NCBI RefSeq assembly: GCF_902497785.1
Contig: NZ_CABVHK010000002.1
Span: forward strand, 186,001-250,000
Length of the DNA stretch: 64,000 nucleotides
Direction of reading: 5' to 3'
From: Pseudomonas fluorescens
Lineage (GTDB): Bacteria > Pseudomonadota > Gammaproteobacteria > Pseudomonadales > Pseudomonadaceae
Positions 57,954-64,000 of this stretch are shown here, in pieces (within the stretch, counting starts at the first letter, position 1; the number at the start of each line of letters is the position of its first letter). The translations under genes were made by a program, and so were the position numbers. The notes under the pieces were generated by a model that saw nothing but the letters and a program-made list of their open reading frames with translations, was not told the origin of the DNA and searched no databases.

Positions 57954-58088
57954 GGGGTTGTCTCGGCGATCAGATTGCTACCGCATACACTGGGTTTTGC
58001 GGCAAAGAGCGGGATTATATCCATTAAATGCAGCCTGTGCAGCCGTAAGACTGCACAGACCGACACTCGACGCGTTCCGTCACCACGG

Positions 58089-58424
58089 CTAGGCCATGGC
58101 CACGCAATTCCCTTCCTTTAGACTGTGCACAACGCAGACAACCCGGACCAGCCCGCTGAAGTTTTTCACCCCGCCGTGGCGCAAATGCACTTCGCGATCC
58201 ACGTGGGACAACAACGCGCTGACCGAGCAACAGTTGACCCTGGCCATTTCCGCCAAAATATCCCAATACACCTGCTCAAGCCGCAAACAAGTAGCAAAGC
58301 CGTTCAAACGTACTGACCGGGATAATGGCTGGGCCAGCCCCATATCGAACTCACTGACAAACGGATGGGTCCTTACATCCTTGAATCGACCTCTCCCTTC
58401 GTTGCGCCTGTCTTCATAAACCAT
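58089..58424 (-). CDS. Small ribbon-helix-helix domain protein (RHH_4-like)
   Basis: 111-residue protein. The central and C-terminal part SRSVRLNGFATCLRLEQVYW..DILAEMARVNCCSVSALLSHV has the strand-helix-helix pattern of the ribbon-helix-helix fold (RHH_4), with SRSVRLNG as the DNA-contacting strand. A compact SALLSHVDREVHLRHGGVKNF tail follows. Possible DNA-binding regulator. AAAGGAG lies upstream of the ATG at 58424. The N-terminal 35 residues (RNEGRGRFKDVRTH) are not recognised. No partner gene is evident; it lies between dps and fmdB-aspS. Confidence 0.7.
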   Translation of the reverse strand: MVYEDRRNEGRGRFKDVRTHPFVSEFDMGLAQPLSRSVRLNGFATCLRLEQVYWDILAEMARVNCCSVSALLSHVDREVHLRHGGVKNFSGLVRVVCVVHSLKEGNCVAMA

Positions 58425-58633
58425 ACCGTTGACACTCCTTTGTCATCCCCGATTCTTACAAGAGCCAGGTCGGGCCTTATAAAAGCGCAGGCGCAAAGTT
58501 ATATCCAGATGACTTTATGACCATCAACGTAGGATAAGCCAACAACTTGAGGCAGATCGTGGAGACCGTCCTAGTCGGGAAATTTTCCTACGCAGCCCGG
58601 TACAGAATCATTCGACGGCAGGCGGCTGAACAA

Positions 58634-58674
58634 CAGTGCGCGAATAACGCCGAAAACGGCTCATCCGCGCACTG
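58634..58674. repeat. Inverted repeat just after dps
   Basis: CAGTGCGCG (58634-58642) and CGCGCACTG (58666-58674) are perfect arms around an inner hairpin GCCGAAAACGGC. It begins 7 bp after the dps stop; no T run follows, so it may stabilise the mRNA rather than terminate. Confidence 0.65.
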
Positions 58675-58680
58675 CAGGCG

Positions 58681-59151
58681 TTACTGGTCGAGCAAGGAGC
58701 GCAGCATCCACGCGGTTTTTTCGTGAACCTGCATGCGCTGGGTCAACAGGTCAGCGGTCGGCTCGTCGCTGACTTTGTCGAGTAGAGGAAAGATTCCGCG
58801 CGCTGTACGCGTAACGGCCTCTTGGCCTTCGACAAGTTGCTTGATCATGTCCTCCGCACTGGGCACACCCGATTCTTCCTTGATAGAAGAGAGCTTCGCA
58901 TAAATCGAATAAGCGCCAGGCGCGGGAAATCCGAGCGCACGAATTCGCTCGGCAATCGAATCGACCGCCAGGGCCAGCTCGTTGTATTGCTCCTCGAACA
59001 TCAGGTGCAGGGTCCGAAACATGGGACCGGTGACGTTCCAGTGGAAGTTATGGGTTTTCAAATAAAGTACATAAGTGTCCGACAGCAGACGCGAAAGTCC
59101 GTCGACGATGGACTTGCGGTCTTCTTCACTGATACCGATATCGATTGCCAT
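58681..59151 (-). CDS. dps: Dps-family ferritin-like DNA-protection/iron-storage protein
   Basis: 156-residue four-helix protein forming 12-mers that oxidise iron and shield DNA under starvation or peroxide. The inter-subunit ferroxidase ligands are conserved at the spacing of E. coli Dps: His37, His49, Glu53, Asp64, Glu68 ([31 protein letters not shown]). There is no long basic N-terminal tail, so DNA binding may be weak. ATG at 59151 has AGGGGAAAA upstream. Divergent from the membrane/cold-shock gene; the 308-bp gap between them (59152-59459) shows no other ORF I would call. Confidence 0.93.
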   Translation of the reverse strand: MAIDIGISEEDRKSIVDGLSRLLSDTYVLYLKTHNFHWNVTGPMFRTLHLMFEEQYNELALAVDSIAERIRALGFPAPGAYSIYAKLSSIKEESGVPSAEDMIKQLVEGQEAVTRTARGIFPLLDKVSDEPTADLLTQRMQVHEKTAWMLRSLLDQ

Positions 59152-59459
59152 GCTTTTCCCCTAAAGGTGATGAATTTCATCCGACAGGTGCAGGACCACT
59201 CTAGCAAGCCTGTCGCCGCACCGCAGCCCGGATTGCACCTGAATCCTGCGACAAATCGCCCCCGGTGCACCGCTGGACTCCCTGATTTGAGTAGCCGCCA
59301 GCTTTGCTGTTAAATAGACAGTGTGTCGCCAACGCCTATTTTTCCGGGCGCTGCGCATAGGCTGATTCCGGGTGCGTGCCCAACGCCTCTTATTGTTCTG
59401 AAGCGAACCGTGCCCGATCAGCTCTTCCTTGTGATCCGTCTTAACGTGAGTTAATCAAA

Positions 59460-60062
59460 ATGTTGAAAATCGTCCACCTGCTAATGGGCGCAGCAGCTTT
59501 GCTGCTGTCCTTCATCCCTAGCCTGCGATCCGAAGCTGTTCCTTACCTGCAACAACCCGATGCTCTGTACCTGGCCTTTTTCGGCCTGCTCAACCTTACC
59601 CTCGCTCCTGTCATCCCTTACTGGAACAAAGGTCCGCGTCATCAACTGCAAAACCTGGTCAGTGCCCTGCTGGTGCTGACCGTCGTATTGCAAACCCTGA
59701 CGCTGCTCGCGCCGATGCCTGTCATCGCCGGTCAACCTGCCGTTCTGTTCAGCCTGGTGGCTGCGCTGATTGCCGTTCTTCTGCACCTGGCCATCAGCTT
59801 CTACAAATCGTCACCGGCCACCGCCTCGCCAAGCTACGACATGAGCAACCGCGATACCGGCACTGTGAAGTGGTTCAACACGTCCAAAGGCTTCGGGTTT
59901 ATTTCCCGTGACTCCGGCGATGATATTTTCGTGCATTTCCGGGCCATTCGTGGCGAAGGCCATCGCGTCCTGGTGGAAGGCCAGCGCGTGGAGTTCTCTG
60001 TGATGAATCGTGACAAAGGCCTGCAAGCCGAAGATGTGATCGCCGCACTGCCGCGACGCTGA
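59460..60062 (+). CDS. Inner-membrane protein fused to a C-terminal cold-shock domain
   Basis: 200-residue protein. Residues 1-115 are hydrophobic with about four helices ([74 protein letters not shown]). Residues about 131-198 are a complete cold-shock domain ([29 protein letters not shown]) with both RNP motifs. It is syntenic with P. aeruginosa PA0961, next to dps. The design would tether an RNA-binding domain to the membrane. ATG at 59460 follows AGTTAATCAAA, a weak site. Confidence 0.9.
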   Translation: MLKIVHLLMGAAALLLSFIPSLRSEAVPYLQQPDALYLAFFGLLNLTLAPVIPYWNKGPRHQLQNLVSALLVLTVVLQTLTLLAPMPVIAGQPAVLFSLVAALIAVLLHLAISFYKSSPATASPSYDMSNRDTGTVKWFNTSKGFGFISRDSGDDIFVHFRAIRGEGHRVLVEGQRVEFSVMNRDKGLQAEDVIAALPRR

Positions 60063-60071
60063 TCCAAGGCT

Positions 60072-60111
60072 AAAAAAAACCGCGAACAGCCTGGCTGCTC
60101 GCGGTTTTTTT
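60072..60111. terminator. Bidirectional Rho-independent terminator
   Basis: AAAAAAAACCGCGAACAGCC and GGCTGCTCGCGGTTTTTTT form a long stem with one mismatch, serving the cold-shock fusion (+) and slyX (-). Confidence 0.92.
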
Positions 60112-60123
60112 ACGTCCGTGCAT

Positions 60124-60330
60124 TTAGTAGTGCGGCGGCGGTGCTTCTTCTTCAAACGTTTCGAACTGCCCGGCCATCTCTTCCTGGCGCTTGAGTAACG
60201 CGGCCATCTGCAATTGCAGGCGCTCGACTGCACGCTGCTGCGTCGCCAGCACGTCGCTCAGGGCCTGAATGGTGTCATCCTGAAACGCCAGCTGGCTCTC
60301 CAGGTCGGTAACGCGTGCTTCCAGGCTCAT
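60124..60330 (-). CDS. slyX: SlyX family protein
   Basis: 68-residue coiled-coil protein: [20 protein letters not shown].. with heptad leucines through [15 protein letters not shown], ending EEEAPPPHY, the characteristic SlyX tail. Function is unsettled. It starts 3 bp after the HIT gene stop, so the two are co-transcribed. Matches the P. aeruginosa order HIT-slyX near oprD. Confidence 0.92.
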   Translation of the reverse strand: MSLEARVTDLESQLAFQDDTIQALSDVLATQQRAVERLQLQMAALLKRQEEMAGQFETFEEEAPPPHY

Positions 60331-60333
60331 GAC

Positions 60334-60768
60334 TCAACCCTCCAGAAACGTGAAGTCTTCAGTTAATACCAGGCGCAACCGCTCGCGAATCGCCGAAACC
60401 TGCTCCGCACTGTAAGGCGCAGCGGGATGCTTGCCCCACACGGGAGCTGGCCAGGCGGCGTCCGCGCGTTTGCGCACAATGACGTGCATATGCAACTGAC
60501 TGACCACGTTGCCCAGAGCCGCGACATTCAGCTTGTCCGCGTCGAACGAGTCTTTGAGCAGCTCTGCCAGCGCAGTGGTTTCCTGCCACAGCTGCTGCTG
60601 ATCGGCGACACCCAACTGAAATATCTCGCTGATATCTTCGCGGCGTGGCACCAGGATGAACCAGGGGTAGCTCGAGTCATTGGACAACAGCAGCCGGCAC
60701 AGCGGGAAATCCCCGATTGGCAGGGTGTCTTGTTGAAGTCGTGGATCTAAAGCGAACACTGCGCGCAC
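60334..60768 (-). CDS. HIT-family hydrolase
   Basis: 144-residue histidine-triad protein with the motif QLHMHVIVR (HxHxH variant) at about residue 92 and FILVPRREDISEIFQL in the N-terminal half. HIT proteins hydrolyse nucleotidyl phosphoesters such as AMP-lysine or dinucleotides; substrate here is unknown. Start ATG at 60768. It precedes slyX. Confidence 0.9.
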   Translation of the reverse strand: MRAVFALDPRLQQDTLPIGDFPLCRLLLSNDSSYPWFILVPRREDISEIFQLGVADQQQLWQETTALAELLKDSFDADKLNVAALGNVVSQLHMHVIVRKRADAAWPAPVWGKHPAAPYSAEQVSAIRERLRLVLTEDFTFLEG

Positions 60769-61664
60769 TCCCGTCAGGTGAACAATTTCAGCTTAGCGCC
60801 CATCCCGAGGGACGGCGCACCAAGCGACAGGACGGCAGCATACCTGCGAAAGCCCCCCGCTTCACGGCGAACCACCTTGCCGAGCATGCCGGGAAAAAAA
60901 TACGCGCCCTGACATGTGACATTTTCCACAAGGCCGCACCATTACAGAACCAGTGATCATCGCCGAACTGCTGAAATGATCGTCGGACAGCATTCGAGAC
61001 GCATCCGCCGAGCAGGCACGCTGTATGAAATCAGTACAGCGTTTAAAATTTTTTGCACCAAAACCGCACAGTGCGTCTACGCTCAGTGCGTCGGGCATCC
61101 GCCAACTACTCACTGGAGGGGTGAACCGGTAACGTTTTCGGTTGTCGCGCAGTCGACCAGGAAGGTTCAACACGATGCAAACCATGGCGTCAAGCCCCAT
61201 CAAAAGGTGCTTGTAACCCCCGGTTTTATGAGGTTTTTACGGTATCAGGCAGGCGTTCAGAAAAAAAAACAGCGAAAAGCTGATTTGTGCACGCTTGTTG
61301 CATTCACACTCACATCGCCTTCAAAGCGTCCGCGGGAAGCGGAAGCTTCGAAGGCTATAAAAATAGCGGCAGGATTGCCCGATGGAGATTCAGACGTTTC
61401 ACCAAGGACACTCTTTACCGATGCTCAAGCCCAGGAAATACAGCGCTGAAGTTGTCATTCCGATTGAATTGGGGCTGTAAATTTGCGACATCTACCCAGC
61501 TGTTTGCGACAGGGTCGTAAAGAAGCTGAAAGGTTAGAAGCGCAAGTATCGCCAACATGGTCGGCGTGATATAAGTTTGCGCCGACACAAAAAGAAAGAG
61601 CCGCCCAGATAATAAAACAGGTGGGACGGCAGTACTCTTCTAAAAACCAAAGGAGCAAATCACG
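60769..61664. other. Long non-coding interval upstream of oprD
   Basis: 896 bp without a convincing gene. A plus-strand open frame 60916-61449 and a minus-strand frame 60862-61203 exist, but their translations look compositionally random and match nothing I recognise. The region contains TGTCGC-type direct repeats (61482-61511), several A/T-rich stretches and a CCGCCC..GGGACGG hairpin near 61600-61635. Most likely it is the oprD regulatory region and leader, possibly with a small RNA. Confidence 0.6.
61482..61511 (-). promoter_or_regulatory. Tandem TGTCGCAAA sites, ArgR operator candidate for oprD
   Basis: TTTGCGACA occurs at 61482-61490 and 61503-61511, i.e. TGTCGCAAA twice on the minus strand exactly 21 bp apart, the spacing of Pseudomonas ArgR half-sites (TGTCGC-N8-AA-N5). 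ArgR activation of oprD by arginine is known in P. aeruginosa. The downstream AA positions do not fit well. Confidence 0.5.
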
Positions 61665-63008
61665 ATGCGCGTGATGAAGTGGAGCATGATCGCACTGGCA
61701 GTTGCAGCAGCCGCCGGTACTCAAGTGGCTACGGCCGCACCTTTCGTAAGTGACCAGGCTGAAGCCAAAGGTTTTGTTGAAGACAGCTCGCTGAACTTGC
61801 TGGTTCGCAACTACTACTTCAACCGTGACAACAAAGATGGCGGCAACGACCAGAAAGACTGGACCCAAGGTCTGTGGGGCAATTTCAGCTCCGGTTACAC
61901 TCAGGGCACTGTAGGCGTTGGCGTTGATGCATTCGGTTACCTCGCCATCAAACTGGACGGTGGCGACGGTACTGGCGGCACTGGCAACATGAGCCGTGAT
62001 GGCGATGGCGACGTCAATGACAGCCAGGGCAAAGCAGGTGCAGCGGCTAAATTCCGCATCTCCAAAACCGAGCTGAAAGTCGGCGACATGCAGCCAAGCA
62101 CTGCTCCAGTGTTCGCTGTTGGCGGTTCCCGTATCCTTCCTCAAACTGCCAGCGGTTTCCAACTGCAGAGCAGCGAAGTCAAAGACCTTGACCTCGAAGC
62201 CGGTCACTTCTACTCGGCAACCAGCCAGGACCGCAACGCTCGCGACGGCGGCCTGTATGCAACCTACGCTGGTGTAGAAGCCAACTCCATCGACTACTTC
62301 GGCGGCAAATACGGCATCACCGACAATCTGAGCGCATCGCTCTACGGCGCCAAGCTGGAAGACGTCTGGAACCAGTACTACGCCAACCTGAACTACACCA
62401 TTCCAATGGGTGGCGATCAGTCGTTGAACCTGGACGGTAACATCTACAACACCAAAGACACTGGCGATGCCAAAGCCGGTGACATCAGCAACACCACGTT
62501 CTCCCTGGCTGCCGCTTTCTCGTTCCTGAAAGCGCACACCGTTACCGTCGCCTTCCAGAAGGTTAACGGTGACACCCCGTTCGACTACATCGGCGTGGGC
62601 AAGAACAACCGTGGCGGCGACTCGATCTTCCTCGCCAACTCCATCCAGTACTCTGACTTCAACGCCCCGAACGAGAAGTCGGCCCAGATCCGTTACGATC
62701 TGAAAATGGCTGAGTATGGCGTTCCTGGTCTGAGCTTCATGACCCGTTACGTTAAAGGTTGGGACATCGATGGCACCGGTCTGGCTGCCAACAGCCAATA
62801 CCGCAATGACGACGGTGATCCGCTGTACGGTTCCGATGGCAAGCACAACGAAACCAACTTCGAGGCCAAGTACGTTGTTCAGTCTGGCCCGGCAAAAGAC
62901 CTGTCCTTCCGTATTCGTCAAGCATGGCACTTCGCTAACGCTGACGAAGGTGAAGGCGACGTGAAAGAGTTCCGTTTCATCGTCGACTACCCGCTGTCGG
63001 TTTTGTAA
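61665..63008 (+). CDS. oprD: OprD-family outer-membrane porin (basic amino acid/carbapenem channel)
   Basis: 447-residue 18-strand porin. Signal peptide from MRVMKWSMIALAVAAAAGT to about ATAAP. Family motifs: FVEDSSLNLLVRNYYFNRD, WTQGLWGNFSSGYTQGTVGVG(split), GDMQPSTAPVFAVGGSRILPQ, and terminal VDYPLSVL. Position after HIT-slyX matches OprD (OccD1) of P. aeruginosa, which takes up arginine/lysine and admits carbapenems. ATG at 61665 follows AAAGGAG. Arginine uptake would link it to the arc operon, but this is inference. Confidence 0.93.
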   Translation: MRVMKWSMIALAVAAAAGTQVATAAPFVSDQAEAKGFVEDSSLNLLVRNYYFNRDNKDGGNDQKDWTQGLWGNFSSGYTQGTVGVGVDAFGYLAIKLDGGDGTGGTGNMSRDGDGDVNDSQGKAGAAAKFRISKTELKVGDMQPSTAPVFAVGGSRILPQTASGFQLQSSEVKDLDLEAGHFYSATSQDRNARDGGLYATYAGVEANSIDYFGGKYGITDNLSASLYGAKLEDVWNQYYANLNYTIPMGGDQSLNLDGNIYNTKDTGDAKAGDISNTTFSLAAAFSFLKAHTVTVAFQKVNGDTPFDYIGVGKNNRGGDSIFLANSIQYSDFNAPNEKSAQIRYDLKMAEYGVPGLSFMTRYVKGWDIDGTGLAANSQYRNDDGDPLYGSDGKHNETNFEAKYVVQSGPAKDLSFRIRQAWHFANADEGEGDVKEFRFIVDYPLSVL

Positions 63009-63037
63009 TCGCATCCAGTTAGTTTGCGGTAACAAAC

Positions 63038-63069
63038 AAAAAGGCCCATCTTCGGATGGGCCTTTTTTT
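63038..63069. terminator. Bidirectional Rho-independent terminator
   Basis: AAAAAGGCCCATC-TTCG-GATGGGCCTTTTTTT: 9-10 bp stem with a stable TTCG loop and T/A runs, between convergent oprD and the MscS gene. Confidence 0.96.
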
Positions 63070-63085
63070 GTTGCCGGTTTATTGC

Positions 63086-63928
63086 TTACTGCACCGCAGA
63101 TTCCTGAACCACTCGAATCACTCGCTGTGGAAACGGGATATCGATACCGGCCGTTTTCAACCGGTCACGGGATTGTTCATTGAACATGAACATTACATCC
63201 CAATAATCCGCCGTTTTGACCCACACCCGCAGGGAAACAGTAATCGAACTGTCGCCCAGGGTGGAAATTACCGCCTGCGGAGCCGGCTCAGCCAATATGC
63301 GTTCGTCCTTGGCCAGGTCCAGCAACACTTCACGGGCTTTCTGCAAGTCCGCTTCGTAATCAACACCGACATCAAACACCACCTTGCGGGTCGGCTGACG
63401 ATTAGTGTTGGTGATGATGCCGTTGGACAAGTTACCGTTTGGCACGATGATGGTTTTGTTGTCGCCTGTACGCAGCACGGTGTGGAAGATCTGAATGCTG
63501 TCGACGGTTCCGGCAACCCCCTGGGCTTCGATCCAGTCACCGATGCGGAACGGACGGAACAACAGAATCAGCACCCCACCGGCGAAGTTCGCCAGGCTGC
63601 CCTGCAAGGCCAGACCGATGGCCAGACCGGCCGCACCGATGGCGGCGACGAACGACGTGGTTTCCACACCGATCATCGACGCGACGCTGACGATCAGTAA
63701 CACCTTGAGAATGATGTTCGCCAGACTGCTGATAAAGCCTTGCAGCGCCAGGTCGGCGTTACGCAGCGCGAGCAGGCCGCCCAGTTTTTGTGTCACTTTG
63801 TTGATCAGCCACCAGCCGATGGCCAGTGTGATGATCGCCAGCAACACGCGGCTGCCGTACTCCATCATCATCGGGATCCAGGCTTGGGACGCCTTGACCA
63901 GATTGTCCACTTCAGCATTCAAGTCCAT
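63086..63928 (-). CDS. mscS: Small-conductance mechanosensitive channel (MscS family)
   Basis: 280-residue inner-membrane channel releasing solutes on osmotic down-shock. Three N-terminal helices, the last holding the pore motif (SFVAAIGAAGLAIGLALQGSL), then the beta domain (FRIGDWIEAQGVAGTVDSIQIF, IIVPNGNLSNGIITN) and the alpha-beta vestibule (VGVDYEADLQKAREVLLDL). Length and layout match E. coli MscS (286). ATG at 63928. Just upstream is the yajQ stop. Confidence 0.94.
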   Translation of the reverse strand: MDLNAEVDNLVKASQAWIPMMMEYGSRVLLAIITLAIGWWLINKVTQKLGGLLALRNADLALQGFISSLANIILKVLLIVSVASMIGVETTSFVAAIGAAGLAIGLALQGSLANFAGGVLILLFRPFRIGDWIEAQGVAGTVDSIQIFHTVLRTGDNKTIIVPNGNLSNGIITNTNRQPTRKVVFDVGVDYEADLQKAREVLLDLAKDERILAEPAPQAVISTLGDSSITVSLRVWVKTADYWDVMFMFNEQSRDRLKTAGIDIPFPQRVIRVVQESAVQ

Positions 63929-63946
63929 CGAGATTCTCCTGAAAAA

Positions 63947-64000
63947 TCAGTCGCGGAAGTTGTTGAACTGCAGCGGCATGTCAAACGTCTTGGCGCGCAA
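63947..64000 (-). CDS. yajQ: YajQ-family nucleotide-binding protein (C-terminal end only)
   Basis: The last 17 codons read LRAKTFDMPLQFNNFRD before TGA. The ending PLQFNNFRD closely matches the YajQ C-terminus (PFQFKNFRD in E. coli). YajQ proteins bind nucleotides, and some bind cyclic di-GMP. It is 18 bp before mscS on the same strand, an adjacency also seen in P. aeruginosa. The rest lies beyond the window. Confidence 0.7.
   Translation of the reverse strand: MRAKTFDMPLQFNNFRD

Noticed and set aside
58096-58419. 107-residue plus-strand open frame opposite the ribbon-helix-helix gene
   Set aside because: The minus-strand frame has the recognisable fold pattern and a ribosome site; this one has neither.
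60916-61449. 177-residue plus-strand open frame upstream of oprD
   Set aside because: No ribosome site, mixed composition, no family similarity I recognise; more likely regulatory sequence.

Overview
The window comes from a fluorescent-group Pseudomonas (P. fluorescens/koreensis-like) chromosome. Support: a complete Entner-Doudoroff glucose cluster in Pseudomonas order (zwf/hexR, oprB, gtsABCD, gltRS, edd-glk, gap), a Pseudomonas-type HemO, the arcDABC pathway, a GcsR/gcvH-gcvP-sdaA-gcvT block, and the order ybgC-tolQRAB-pal-cpoB plus ruvCAB-pmpR-aspS-dps-(cold-shock membrane protein)-slyX-HIT-oprD known from P. aeruginosa. There is no phage, IS element, CRISPR array or toxin-antitoxin island. 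This is core chromosome, so most novelty lies in regulatory sequence and gene architecture.

Layout. 1-17.8 kb is glucose uptake and catabolism: zwf (cut by the window edge), the repressor hexR, a hexose-6-P epimerase, porin oprB, ABC transporter gtsABCD, an AGE-family sugar epimerase, the gltR/gltS two-component system, glk-edd, divergent gap, and mgsA. 17.8-22.9 kb is a haem-uptake cell-surface-signalling locus (ECF sigma, anti-sigma, TonB receptor, haem oxygenase). 23-27.3 kb holds a DUF454 membrane protein, a chemoreceptor and an oddly arranged family III CoA-transferase. 27.4-34.6 kb is the arginine deiminase pathway with two divergent arcD paralogues. 34.8-42.8 kb is the TyrR-like activator GcsR with the glycine cleavage/serine dehydratase operon. 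43-46.9 kb carries a cold-shock gene, an RDD protein, nadA, tRNA-Lys, queC and queE. 47-54.9 kb is Tol-Pal and RuvABC. 55-64 kb is pmpR, aspS, fmdB, a ribbon-helix-helix protein, dps, a membrane/cold-shock fusion, slyX, a HIT protein, oprD, an MscS channel and the end of a yajQ gene.

How it works together. Glucose enters through OprB and GtsABCD, is phosphorylated by Glk, oxidised by Zwf and routed through Edd to triose phosphate handled by Gap. HexR-type operators lie between zwf and hexR (one imperfect palindrome) and between edd and gap (two good matches). AANAANAA motifs sit at the translation starts of zwf, oprB, gtsA, the AGE epimerase and gltR, and in front of sdaA, which suggests Hfq/Crc catabolite repression. 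A 41-bp element shared by the gtsA and AGE promoters looks like an unassigned operator. The glycine operon has three 18-bp TyrR-like operators and a -24/-12 promoter.

Eighteen extragenic palindromic repeat loci of three sequence types are scattered between 2 and 55 kb. Seventeen lie before 44.1 kb. Several sit inside operons, including gtsA-gtsB, arcB-arcC and gcvP-sdaA.
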